In this document: one piece after another, positions 36,983 to 48,617 of the stretch
Numbering within the stretch: position 1 is the stretch's first letter
Layout of the letters: each line of letters begins with the position of its first letter
Assembly (NCBI GenBank): GCA_036346375.1
Contig: CM070501.1
Span: 54,167,326-54,231,325 of the forward strand
DNA: 64,000 bases
Origin: Guadua angustifolia
Taxonomy: Eukaryota; Streptophyta; Magnoliopsida; Poales; Poaceae
Direction of reading: 5' to 3'
The notes under the pieces: generated by a model
What the model was told of the DNA's origin: nothing
The model's database searches: none
The model's input: only the letters and a program-made list of their open reading frames with translations
Position numbers and translations under genes: made by a program

Positions 36983-37390
36983 GGGTTTGTTTGGTAAAGC
37001 TTCAGATTCCAGTTTCACTTGAAATCTGAAACTTATAGGCTAAAATAAAGTGAGTTAAGTTTATATTTTTAGTCTAAAATGTAAACAAGATGATCCATCT
37101 AAACACTCTTAGGCCCTGTTTGGGAGAGCTCCAGATCCCAGCTCCAGCTCAAAGCTGAAACTTATAGGCTAAACTAAAGTGAATTAAGTTTATATTTTTA
37201 GTATAAAATGTAAACAAGATGATCTACCTAAACACTCTTAATGTACCTACAGCTCCAGCTCCATAAATTTCTGGAGCTAGAAATACCATGCTCCACCAAC
37301 TCCACAGATTTTGGTGGAGCTGGAGCTGTCCCAAACACCCCCCTTAATGTACTCACAGCTTCAGAAGCTAAATCCCTACCAAACAGGCCC
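36983..37390. mobile_element. Tourist-type MITE carrying a second MITE
   Basis: Ends GGGTTTGTTTGG and CCAAACAGGCCC are flanked by a TAA duplication (36980-36982 and 37391-37393), the 3-bp duplication of PIF/Harbinger elements. Apart from the inner insertion at 37112-37343 it matches the copy at 2783-3000 block for block. Confidence 0.85.
37112..37343. mobile_element. Inner Tourist-type MITE
   Basis: GGCCCTGTTTGGGAGAGCTCC and an inverted GGAGCTGTCCCAAACACC close a 232-bp element flanked by TTA (37109-37111 and 37344-37346). The copy at 2783-3000 has ATCTTAATGTACTC at the equivalent position, which is the empty site. Its interior is related to the outer MITE, so one family member inserted into another. 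Confidence 0.9.
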
Positions 37391-37683
37391 TAAATTGGTA
37401 TGGAGCAGTATTATCTTTTCTTACTTTGTTGATTTGACATAATACTGGGAATGTAATGCTAATACATGTATATCTGTTAGGTTGCAAAAAAAATCTATGG
37501 TCTAACATATGCATCAGACAAAGTCGAGCAGTTTGCCACAGGCTAGTCTTTTGGCAGTTGCTAATAAGCATGGTGTGGAGATAGATGTTAATTTCACAAC
37601 CTCAAAAGAATCCATAGCTGAGGTAATTCTTTTGATCCTTATTATGGTTTGGCACTTTGTAATGCACTCGTGCTCAACTAGGA

Positions 37684-40600
37684 TGAAATAACCCGAAAAT
37701 TTCAAAAATAAATTTAATTTGGCCTTTGCTATTTATTAGAAATTTATTTGAATTTTTTCCGAATTTATTTCGAATTTATCCGATTTAAATCAAAAACTTC
37801 CCTTTTCAGGAAAATCCACCCCATTTCCGCTTCCCTTTCTGGGAAAGCCGTCTCCTCTCAGCCGTTTTTCTCCTCCGGCCCATTCGTCTTCAGCGGCTTC
37901 GGCTAACGACTTCTCATGCCTGCCCATTTCTTTTTCGGCCCGCTTCTCCTTCCAGCGCCTGACATGGCCCACCTCGCGCCAACCAGTAGCGCCCCCACGC
38001 CTGATCGCTTCTTCTCCACGCGACCTGCGCCCTCAGTCCCTCCGCCAATGGCATCGCCTTTCGCCGCCGCCCCTCATGTCGGCAAAAGTTGCGACTCTCT
38101 GCCCGCGCCAAAGACACTCGACCCATTCCATCACGCCGTTCCGTCCTATCCCCACTGCTCCCTTCCATTGCCGATCTCTCTCCTCCACAAGACGCCTTGC
38201 TCTGCTCGTCGCCGGTCATGTAGGTGGTGCTCGCATGATCCATCATTGCGTGGCGCCAAAAGTCTGCATTCCTACGCGTCTACTCTTCCACACGTTCGGT
38301 CTTTTAAGCTACTCAAGCACCCTCTCGCGCATCTCTCTCTCCTCGCTCGGGCTCTATAAGAACCGAGCTCTCGCTCAATTTTCCTCACACCGAGCCAGAC
38401 ATTGGTAAGCCCTCCACGTTCCTGGCCTTCCTCTTCCTCCCTAGCCACTTCTTCCACTCCACCGTGCGCCAAATCGCCAAATTCGCCTTCATCTTCCTCA
38501 GCTCCGGTTGGACTCCGTCGCCAAGCCTCTCCGCTCACTCCCTTCCCGACTTCTCCACTTCCCCGCACTCACCTTGAGCTCCTCATGCTCCCGAGCCACT
38601 TCATTCCTCCTCCCGAGAGCTAGTTCGCCGGATCGCCCTGCGTCTTCTCCGTCTCCGGTGACGAGCTCACCGCTGCCTCCCGCCCTCTCACTGACAATAC
38701 GCCCCTACCCGTCAGTCGCCTCCTCCCTTCACTGCCATCGCGGGCCCGCTTGCCAGCCACCGCAATTCCCGGCCAGCAGCGTCGTCGGCGCTCCTTGAAA
38801 ACCATCAGACAGCCGGCCCTTTGTCGACCTCCTCTCACGCGCCTTGGGCAGCCGTCTATTTGGGCCATAGCTGCTCGCCAGCGCAAAACCTTTGTCTTTG
38901 GCGGGCAAAATCGCAACACTGTGCAACCCGTTCGCAAAACTCTTTTCCTTTTTCTTTTCAGTTTTAAATTCGATTTTCGGATTTAAATACTAAGGAAAAT
39001 CGAAAACCTTCAAAAATCGAAATTCCAAAAATACAAAAATGCCAAAAATACATTTCCTTGACCGTTTTGAACCCTTTGAGTCCAAAAATGATCTCCGTTT
39101 ACGCCATATCAAGTCTAGAAAAATTCGAGAATACCCACGAGCTCCGTCCGGCCATTTCTCTCTCGATTTTCCTTTCCATTGCTTTTCTTTATTTAGTTTT
39201 ATTCGTTTATTTATTGTTTGCGTTTTCTCGCTAGATCCGACATCAACGCAACCGTTGTACGAATCTCGGGCGGGAAGCGATCTGAAAAGTGTCGCGAGGA
39301 CAAGAGCCGTTCGGGGCGGATACCGACATCGGCAGTCTCTCGTTAGGCGGACCTTTAACCTCGCAAGGCAAGCCACACTCCTTGAACATGTTGAACCCAG
39401 TTCCATTATAGTATATATATATATTTCTTGTATTGCATTATTTTTGTTATTTTACGGAAACTAGAAAATGTGGTAGTTTGAATGACATGATTAGATACCA
39501 CCCAATACTAAACTCATTGTTATGCCTTAATTCCTTTTTAACCTTAGGATATAAAATATTGAACCCTCGTAAAGGTAGCAATTCATACAATTATTACTTT
39601 TAGACAAATGCTTAATCTCGGAAGGATTGGCTTGGATGATTTTTGGTTTTTATAAAATTGCTTTCTGATGCGGGGCCCTAATTAGGCGGACCACGAGAGG
39701 TGGGCCTTGACCCAATCTCCATGGCGAAGCCAATGGATGTGAGGTGGTGATGGTACAGTTGGTACCAATGGATTGTGGTATGTCATTTGGCGAGTCTTTG
39801 GCATTTAAGGACCGATGCCTTGGGCAAAGTAAATAACCGAGAACCGCTCAACCACAGGTTGGGCGGCCAATCCGTTGACTTGGCCCAACATAGCTCGATA
39901 CATTGCACTCCCCTTTTGAATACCTACGGAGAAGCTCCGATTCTAGGGAGAGAATGGGCCGCTAAGCGACCGGGGTGGAACGGGTATGGTGCGGCCATCG
40001 GTTCTCACAACAGTAGGTGTCCACCGTAACCAGGCCGCTAATCCCGCATTGGCCCGTTGGGATCTTGGGGTACTGTGGGCCCATTTTAGCCTACTGGGTA
40101 GGAGCTAAGAAAGGGAAGTCCAACGAAATGCTATGATTATCTCGGTCGGGCCGCATGCATTAAAGTTGCATGTTTCGTGCGCATGGCATCAACGGTCGAT
40201 GATATCTTGTGGGTAAAGCTGAGCACCTCTGCAGAGTGATATCAATGGTATTCGAATACGCCGTGCTTCCGGTTAATGAAGCTGAGTTAATCTAGGGTGA
40301 TACCTGCAACTGCGCCCCTGTAGCTTTTATAATTAAAACTTGTCGTGAAGGTGAACTTTGCAAGATAAACCCCCCCTGATTTATATATTGCTATTTATGA
40401 TTTGTGTTTCAAATGTAAAATGAAAATGATATTGACAACTTGCATCCACTATACTTAAAACACTGTGCCTACCTTTGTTTATTCCGCATGTAATATTGGA
40501 ATTTCCGTGTGGTTTGTTGAGTACGGTTGTGTACTCACCCTTGCTCCCAATTCCCCTCCATAGATTTTCTTTGAAGATGGCAAGTTCGAAGACCGTAGAT

Positions 40601-40843
40601 GACGATGTTATTTTGTTTTGGAGGCCTTGATCTATCTGCCAAAGCGTTTCTGTGGGTGTTCTGTAATGTATTTGGTGCTAGCCGCACCTTTTGTAAAACC
40701 TTGGCCGTTAGGCCCTCATTTCATCTATAAAATGTTCGCATTTGCTCTTTTATCAAGCAATGTACACTTGGTTACCTGCAGCTAAAATCCTGGGTAGCTG
40801 CGAAGGTATTTATACGCACCCCCTGAAAAGGCGGTCCGTCACA
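37684..40843 (+). repeat. 5' LTR (3160 bp)
   Basis: TG...CA bounded. A TATA-like GCTCTATAAGAACC lies at 38350-38365, giving an expected transcript start near 38385. A segment of about 70 bp around 39390-39465, with an AT run, is absent from the 3' LTR. Frames up to 147 codons in the GC-rich 37900-38900 part are not supported as genes because they are disrupted in the other LTR. Confidence 0.9.
38350..38365 (+). promoter_or_regulatory. TATA box of the 5' LTR
   Basis: CTATAAG within GGGCTCTATAAGAACC is preserved in both LTRs (the equivalent is at 44920-44934), within otherwise indel-rich sequence. It is the best candidate for the retroelement core promoter, placing R about 0.7 kb into the LTR. 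Confidence 0.55.
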
Positions 40844-40845
40844 AG

Positions 40846-40857
40846 TGGTATCGAGCT
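40846..40857 (+). promoter_or_regulatory. Primer-binding site, initiator-methionine tRNA type
   Basis: Two bases after the 5' LTR comes TGGTATCGAGC, one base short of the canonical TGGTATCAGAGC complementary to the 3' end of initiator-methionine tRNA. This is where minus-strand DNA synthesis would start. Confidence 0.8.
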
Positions 40858-41480
40858 GACTTGACCGATGAATCAAGACCTTAAGATGGCTTAGGAATTG
40901 TTTTTCGAAAAGAATATTTAAACTTAAAGCAAAAGCGATTACAAAAATATATAAGCATAATTGCTATCTTCCTCTTCTTCTCACCTCCTTCTACCTTACC
41001 TAAATCTCTGTTTCCAAAAAGTGATTTGAAGTTTTCTATTCTTAACTAACTTCAAATTTCCGTAGTAGCGGATAACGCTCCGAGGTTCTCTTTCCCCCAG
41101 TAATTCTCAGTAGTCGTTTTTAGGTGGAAGACCTGACCCAACTCATCGACAAGAAGGAATTTCTGCCGTAGTCGATCGTTAGCCTTAGATTGCACCCCTT
41201 GTTGTAATAGATTTTTTTTGTAATGTAACAAGGGTCATACCAGACCTTAAGACGGTACTGGGTATGACTCCATAATATATGAAAAGCTAAGTTCCCTAAT
41301 TTCTGTTATTTTGTGTTGCCCTAAAATATCCGTAAAACTCAACTCAACTCAAAATCTTCCCCTTTTTCGTCTAAGCCCCTTATCTATTCATTCTACTCTC
41401 ACCCCCAAGCTCCAAATCTTACTTACCTTCTGCTTGCCCAAAACCTGCTGCAGAACCAAATAAGAATCAAATTAAGCCAG

Positions 41481-42716
41481 ATGGCAGGAATCGGATCACC
41501 CCAGCATCTCAGTGAGGAAACCGAATCAACAGGGAATTCAACCAACCTGACCCAGGTGTTGGCCATGATGGAAAAGAATAGGCATCGGCGAGATCGCCGA
41601 ACACAACCGATGAAACAAATACTAGACCATTTCGCAACTAGACCACATGGACACCCTCACAGTGATTACTATGCGCCAGATGGAAAGGTTGTAAAATCAA
41701 GATGGACTGCTTTTCAGAAAACAAAACCACCTGTCTTTTCAAATTCAGCAAAATCACTCGCAGCGGATGATTGGATTAGGGACATTCAACGGAGACTCAA
41801 CACGGTTCAATGCTCAGACAGAGAACAAGTGTTATACGCCTCACACCAACTACAAGGACAAGCTGCCACCTGGTGGATGAACTTCCAAGCCCAGAAATCC
41901 GGACGAGAAACCACATGGTCAGAATTTGAAGAAGCATTCAGAAAAGCCCACATCCCTGAAGGCTGGATGGCAGCAAGAAGGAGAGAATTTTTGGCTCTCC
42001 GCCAAGGTGGGAGATCAGTCTTGAAATACCTCCATCACTTCAATCAACTCGCACGATATGCCCTCGAAGAAGTGAATACCGAAGCCAAGAAGATGGAGAG
42101 ATTCTACATAGGCCTACAGGAAAATTTGAAATTCCATGTCGCGACGCTTGACTTCAAAGACTTGACAACAATGGTAGACAAATTAATAATTACCGAAGAA
42201 ACCCGGGACGACTTGGAGAATACTCGGAAAAGGAAGGCACAAGAAAGGTAGAACCCAATGCTGCCAAGGATGCAAATGCCAGGTCTTACTCCCAATTCCC
42301 CTGCTAAAAGACCGGCTGCAGGAGAGCAGAAGCCGATACCTCCTATGCCCCACCCCAAGAAAGCGAAGTGCTCCAGTTGCAAAGGAAAGCATTATGCGAA
42401 TGATTGCCCTTATAAGACCATTTGTTGTTTCCACTGCGGACAGATGGGACATTACCGACATTGCTGCTCCAAGAAGCACTTACCATCCCATGTGGCCAAG
42501 GCTCAAACATTCAACTTTACCACGGCAGACCAACAGACTATGCTATATCAGCCGCCAGAACAGCAGCAAAAGATGCAACAAGGAAGGGCACTATTCGAGA
42601 CCGAACCAAACCCCAATGCCCCGAGAAGCTCGACAAACCATGTGTCCACCGAAGAAACTACAGAGACCACGGACGACGTCATCAGCGAGTCCCAAGCTCA
42701 GTCACAGCTGGTGTAA
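41481..42716 (+). pseudogene. gag: Ty3/Gypsy gag with one in-frame TAG
   Basis: The frame runs 412 codons, interrupted only by TAG at 42249-42251. Residues about 90-240 form the retrotransposon gag (capsid) domain: TWWMNFQAQK, WSEFEEAFRKAHIPEGWMA, RREFLALRQG, SVLKYLHHFNQLARYA and MERFYIGL. After the stop come two zinc knuckles, CSSCKGKHYANDC (one residue shorter than canonical) and CFHCGQMGHYRHCC (CX2CX4HX4C), which bind RNA in the nucleocapsid. Gag forms the particle that packages the element RNA. The stop falls between capsid and nucleocapsid parts and would remove the zinc knuckles. CAG-to-TAG decay is likelier than programmed readthrough, but I cannot exclude the latter. No protease follows in frame. 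Confidence 0.85.
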
Positions 42717-44234
42717 AACATTGAGTCAGAATGCCCCTGCTTTTGTTGGATTTTGTAAGAATGGTTATATACCCTTGTTATTGTCCTCCTCTTTTGCGTC
42801 TCGAAACCTCTGGAGACTTTGTTAGTCACTTGGTACCAGTGTAAAGATCTATAATTGACCGTTCAAGAAATGAAGTTCAAAACCAGTTGCTGATGTTGAA
42901 AATAATAAAAGGATTGGATGTCGTCCTAAGAAGAGATTAGTCATGCCAACCTAAGGCAATATCGGATTGTCAAAAGAATCACCCTTGAAAGTGGACCAGA
43001 GTATACGACAGCTCTATAACTATATATGTGAAGATAAAAATATAAGAGGATTGATTTTGACAAAGAAAGCAACCAAGAATGACCCACGAGAGTATGTGTT
43101 GGAAGGATAACCATAACCCTCAAGATCGCTAACCCATTACGACTCCTTTCCCTGCATGTAAATTGAGATAAAGATCATAACAAATTCCCTTACAAGGAAT
43201 TCTAGGGGAAGTAGTGTCAAATCAAGAAGTGTCAGATCAAGAAGCTCCAGATCGCACCAAATTGTTGGGAGTCTACAAGAAGTCATGAGTGCAGAATTGA
43301 CAATTAATACCACCTGCCACCTACAGAGCGATAGACAGATAGAAAGAAAAAAAAACCAACTAAGAGTTGATGTTGATTAAAGGATAACTGACAGATTGAC
43401 CAAGACAACCCACCCTAGTGCAATTAGACAAAGCTTACCATAGAAATGAAGTTCAGGAAGATATTTATGGTCAGATGGTGTAAAATTCCGAAGGAAGTAG
43501 TGTCAGAACCAGAAACCCAAATCACAACCGAAATGTTGGAAAGGTTCACCCAGAGCAAAGAGGACAGAATTAACCTTTAACGAAGCTTATTTCAAAGAAG
43601 TGACCGACCAGAATCAAAATACCCGCCAAATATTAAAAAGTGTGCTCCGGAGATCATTAAAAAGGTCACCTTTTAAAAGCCCCTTTAGGGAAGAAAGTGC
43701 AGAAGCTAAATAGGATTGCAACAAGAAAGCCATACAAACACAGAGCAGAAGGATGTCGGTCACCAGAATGAAGACCTAGTCCATTTAGAAGGGATGCCCC
43801 AAGCCAGTGCACATATTCCAAGGTTACGGAAGAATTACGCCCAGATATATTGGACAGTACTAAATCCTCGGTACAATTAGAGTAATGACTTGCAAATCAC
43901 CATCATACTAGAGTCAACCCGGACCCACAGAAATTTTAGGAGTTCAGCTGTGGAATACCTTCGACTAACCCATGCACTCCACATGCAGCTTAAAAGGATT
44001 GGACCTACTAAAAGACCTACCTCATCACAAGTGGTATGTCTTACGCAAGCAATATCTCCAGTTTTGAGACAATAGAAAGATGCATTTCGAGACAAGGATG
44101 TCGAAAAATCTGAGAGGATGCAAAGTATTGCTTAGAGTTTATTTTAAAGAATCCAGAGAAAGAGGAATCGGGACGCAGCAGAAATTTCCCAACGTCGCTT
44201 TAGGATGAGTAAATCTCGGGACTAGATTTATTTT
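42717..44234 (+). pseudogene. Remnants of pol 3' part (integrase end)
   Basis: No long frame survives. At about 43285-43360 a frame resembles the end of the integrase core (a decayed form of the conserved motif with His, Gln, Asp and Gln-X-Glu-Arg; residues INTTCHLQSDRQIE are seen). Close to the 3' end, CGTCGCTTTAGG...ATTTATTTTAAG matches the usual C-terminal coding end before the polypurine tract. Protease, reverse transcriptase and RNase H are missing, so a large internal deletion has occurred. Confidence 0.5.
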
Positions 44235-44247
44235 AAGGGGGGTAGGT
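44235..44247 (+). promoter_or_regulatory. Polypurine tract
   Basis: AAGGGGGGTAGG lies directly before the 3' LTR start at 44248. It is the usual priming site for plus-strand DNA. Confidence 0.75.
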
Positions 44248-47200
44248 TGAAATAACCCGAAAATTTCAAAAATAAATTTAATTTGGCCTTTGCTATTTAT
44301 TAGAAATTTATTTGAATTTTTCCCGAATTTATTTCGAATTTATCCGATTTAAATCAAAAACTTCCCTTTTCAGGAAAATCCACCCCATTTCCGCTTCCCT
44401 TTCTGGGAAAGCCGTCTCCTCTCAGCCGTTTTTCTCCTCCGGCCCATTCGTCTTTTCGCGCTTCGGCGACGACTTCTCAGACGTCCGCTTTTTTTTCGAC
44501 CGCTTCTCCTTCGCGCAAGACAAGTACCCCCACTCGCGCCAACCGGTAGACGCCCCACGCGACAATCGCTTCTTCTCCACGCGACTGCGCCCTCGATCCC
44601 TCCGCTAATGGCATCGCTTTCTTGCCGCGCCTCCCTCATAATCGGCAAAAGCTGCATTGCTCTCACGCCGCCAAAGACACTCGACCCATTCCATCACGCC
44701 GTTCCGTCCTATCCCCACTGCTCCCTTCCAATGCCGATCTCTCTCTCACAGCGCTACCTGCCTCTCACGCTACGCCGATTCGCCTAACCGGTGGTGCTTT
44801 CATGATCCATCATTGCGCCGCGCCAAAAGCTGCATTCCTACCGCGTCTACTCTTCCACACCGTTCGGTCTTTTCGCTACTCAAGCACCCTCTCCGCCGCA
44901 TCTCTCTCTCCTCCGCTCGGGCTCTATAAGAACCGAGCTCTCCCGGCCAATTTTCCTCACACCGAGCCAGCATTGGTAAGCCCTCCACGTTCCCCTGGCC
45001 TTCCTCTTCCTCCCTAGCCACTTCTTCCACTCCACCGTGCGCCAAATCGCCAAATTCGCCTTCATCTTCCTCAGCTCCGGTTGGACTCCGTCGCCAAGCC
45101 TCTCCGCTCACTCCCTTCCCGACTTCTCCACTTCCCCGCACTCACCTTGAGCTCCTCATGCTCCCGAGCCACTTCATTCCTCCTCCCGAGAGCTAGTTCG
45201 CCGGATCGCCCTGCGTCTTCTCCGTCTCCGGTGACGAGCTCACCGCTGCCTCCCGCCTCTCATCGACAATCGCCCCCCGTCGATCGCCTCCTCCTTCATC
45301 GCCATCGCGGCCCGCTTGTTACCGCAATTCGGGGCCCGCGTCAACGCCCTCGCCTGAAAGCCATCGACAGCCGCCCCTTTGTCGACCTCCCTCTCGCACG
45401 ACTTGGCCGGCCGTCTATTTGGCCATGGCTCGCTTCGCCGCGCAAAACCTTGGTTTGGCGGGCAAAATCGCAACATCAGTGCAACCTGTTCGCAAAACTC
45501 TTTTCCTTTTTCTTTTCAGTTTTAAATTCGATTTTCGGATTTAAATACTAAGAAAATCGAAAACCTTCCAAAATCGAGAAAAATCCGAAATTCCCAAAAA
45601 TACAAAAATGCCAAAATACATTTCCTTGACTTTTGAGCCATCGAGTCCAAAAATGATCTCCGTTTCGCCATATCAAGTCTAGAAAAATTCTCAGAATACC
45701 CCTGAGCTCCGATCCGACCATTTCTCTCTCGATTTTCCTTTCCATTGCTTTTTCTTTATTTAGTTTTATTCGTTTATTTATTGTTTGCGTTTTCTCGCGC
45801 TAGATCCGACATCAACGCAACCGTTGGCACGAATCTCGGAGCAGGAGCAGTACGAAGAGCTATCGCAGGGACAAGAGCCGTTCGGGGCCAGACACGACAT
45901 CGACCGTCTCTCGTTAGGCGGACCTTTAACCTCGCAAGGCAAGCCACACTCCTTGAACTAGAAAATGTGGTAGTTTCGAATGACATGATTAGATACCACC
46001 CAATACTAAACTCATTGTTATGCCTTAATTCCTTTTTAACCTTAGGATATAAAATATTGAACCCTCGTAAAGGTAGCAATTCATACAATTATTACTTTTA
46101 GACAAATGCTTAATCTCGAAGGATTGGCTTGGATGATTTTGGTTTTATAAAATTGCTTTCTGATGCAGGGGCCCTAATTGGGCGGACCACGAGAGGTGGG
46201 CCGCCACCCAATCTCCTACCGATGACGAAGCCAATGGATGTGAGGTGGTGATGGTACAGTTGGTACCAATGGATTGTGGTATGTCATTTGGCCGAGTCTT
46301 TGGCATTTAAGAACCGATGCCTTGGGCAAAGTAAATAACTTCAGAACCCACTCAACCACAGGTTGGGCCGGCCAATCCCGTTGACTTGGCCCAACATAGC
46401 TCAGTACATTGCACTCCCCTTTTGAATACCTACAGGAGGAAGCTCCCGATTCTAGGGAGAGAATGGGCCGCTAAGCGACCGGGGTGGAACGGGTATGGTG
46501 CGGCCATCGGTTCTCTAGCATGAGGTGTCCACCGTAACAGCCGCTAATCCGCATTGGCCGTTGGGATCTTGGGAATCTTGTGGGCCCATTTTAGCCTACT
46601 GGGTAGGAGCTAAGAAAGGGAAGTCCAACGAAATGCTATGATTATCTCGGTCGGGCCGCATGCATTAAAGTTGCATGTTTCGTGCGCATGGCATCAACGG
46701 TCGATGATATCTTGTGGGTAAAGCTGAGCACCTCTGCAGAGTGATATCAATGGTATTCGAATACGCCGTGCTTCCGGTTAATGAAGCTGAGTTAATCTAG
46801 GGTGATACCTGCAACTGCGCCCCTGTAGCTTTTATAATTAAAACTTGTCGTGAAGGTGAACTTTGCAAGATAAACCCCCCCTGATTTATATATTGCTATT
46901 TATGATTTGTGTTTCAAATGTAAAATGAAAACTGATATTGACAACTTGCATCCACTATACTTAAAACCTGTGCCTACCTTTGTTTATTCCCGCATGTAAT
47001 ATTCAGAATTTCCGTGTGGTTTGTTGAGTACGGTTGTGTACTCACCCTTGCTCCCAATTCCCCCTCCATAGATTTCCTTTGAAGATGGCAAGTTCCAGAA
47101 GACCGTAGATGACGATGTTATTTTGTTTTGGAGGCCTTGATCTATCTGCTCAAAGCGTTTCCTGTGGGTGTTCTGTAATGTATTTGGTGCTAGCCGCACC

Positions 47201-47356
47201 TTTTGTAAAACCTTGGCCGTTAGGCCCTCATTTCATCTATAAAATGTTCGCATTTGCTCTTTTATCAAGCAATGTACACTTGGTTACCTGCAGCTAAAAT
47301 CCTGGGTAGCTGCGAAGGTATTTATACGCACCCCCTGAAAAGGGCGGTCCGTCACA
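44248..47356 (+). repeat. 3' LTR (3109 bp)
   Basis: It is the partner of 37684-40843. Stretches of several hundred bases, for example about 46585-46890 against 40083-40385, look identical by eye, while GC-rich parts such as 44455-44800 differ by many 1-3 base gains and losses. The LTR ends GTCCGTCACA before the TAGGA duplication. Confidence 0.9.
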
Positions 47357-47430
47357 TAGGAGTGAAAATCGGATGCGGATTATTAGAACTATTTGATTGC
47401 TGAAATCAATAGCAGGAGATATGGTTTAGA

Positions 47431-47632
47431 ATTTTAGATTCTCCCATCTGAATAATAGTTTTTGTTTGATTCAGATGTGAAAAAATATGGATGTGAATAT
47501 GCCTTAGACTTTTCTATAAAAAATGTTGTAAATTTTAGATTCTCCCATCTGAATAATAGTTTTTGTTTGATTCAAATGCGAAAAAATATGGATGTGAATA
47601 TGCCTTAGACTTTTTAGATGAAGGAAGATTTT
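47431..47632. repeat. 101-bp tandem duplication in the hAT body
   Basis: ATTTTAGATTCTCCCATCTG at 47431 recurs at 47532, and the following GATGTGAATATGCCTTAGAC also recurs with a 101-bp period. A third partial copy (GCCTTAGACTTTCATAAAAAA) follows the small retroposon at 47719. Confidence 0.8.
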
Positions 47633-47718
47633 ATTAATTTCAAGAACATTACATCAAGATGATACAAGACCCTTAAACAAAACAAAAAAGAAAAAAAGAG
47701 AAGTCTTGATTGCTACCA
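47614..47718 (-). mobile_element. Short retroposon tail with 12-bp target duplication
   Basis: A 105-bp insertion is flanked by GCCTTAGACTTT (47602-47613 and 47719-47730). On the minus strand it ends CTTCCTTCATCTAAAAA, the same type of tail as the retroposon at 16289. It looks like a strongly 5'-truncated LINE or SINE copy. Confidence 0.65.
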
Positions 47719-47730
47719 GCCTTAGACTTT

Positions 47731-48617
47731 CATAAAAAATGTTGTATTATCTGCATTTGAACTCTAATTCAATAAAGCAACATAAATATTTCATTGCAGC
47801 ATCAGCATGTCTAATTAGTTAAACACTTTTTCTCATTTAGTGTCAAGTTGCGTTCCTTGAGCTTAACTTATGACAACTATTCATTTAGTCGCATGTGAGA
47901 ATATTGTATCATTATTATCTAGCTAATGTACAAATGATGTGGATGTCCTGATTCCAATCTGGCAACCTCAATTGTTCTGAAGTTCGATTTGAATTCATAT
48001 TAGAGTCTGAGAATATAAAAATTCGACCTACAAATATGGATGTGAGTGTGCTTTGACTGATATTCCATTCATATTTGATCTTTTTTCATCCCTAAGACTC
48101 AACCATTGAAATAGGCTAAGCATCAGAACAAAACAAGTAGATGCACCATAGACTTGCAGTGAAATACTAATTAGTACTAGTAAATTCAAATACAGATCAA
48201 GTGATCAACCATCTTGAAAGCAGGTTGAGAAGGTAACAATATTGATTCTGTTGAATGGGTGCTCTATATAAAATCTTGCCATGCAAATCATTCCTCAAAT
48301 CTACTCACACCAAAACAATGTAAATTCGCGGCTTACAGCAATCCTATGCAATTCTAATGTACATCAGAGACAAAAGACCAATGCCATTCTACGCCTGTAA
48401 TTTCACGGCTTACAGCAATCCCTCTTTATCTTGACACACTAGTTGGAGAATTAAGAAGGTAAAAAACTAGAGATCTGTAACAATCTTGAGCTGACTCAAA
48501 AAGTACCTAACTAGTTCAATATTAATGCTATCTGGAGTTCTGGACAGAGAGCACAACTCATAAAACCATTAATTCCGCCTGATACAGTTAGTACAAAAGT
48601 TCCTCTGGTTTACCCAC
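47731..48617. other. AT-rich hAT body, possibly captured intron
   Basis: No coding sequence is seen. It lies immediately downstream (minus strand) of a splice donor of the epoxide hydrolase fragment, so part of it may be that gene's next intron carried along. Confidence 0.4.

Larger units (their letters stand above)
37684..47356 (+). mobile_element. Ty3/Gypsy LTR retrotransposon, internally deleted (9.7 kb)
   Basis: Two direct LTRs of about 3.1 kb (37684-40843 and 44248-47356) start TGAAATAACCCG and end GTCCGTCACA. The whole is flanked by the duplication TAGGA (37679-37683 and 47357-47361). The 3.4-kb interior has a primer-binding site, gag and a polypurine tract but only remnants of pol. 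Gag and LTR length resemble the Del/Tekay chromovirus group, though that is inference. It would depend on proteins from a complete relative to move. It lies inside the hAT at 19958-49427. Confidence 0.9.

Noticed and set aside
37914..38798. Several 96-147 codon frames in the 5' LTR
   Set aside because: The equivalent positions in the 3' LTR have frameshifts and different frames, and the segment is LTR sequence around the promoter.
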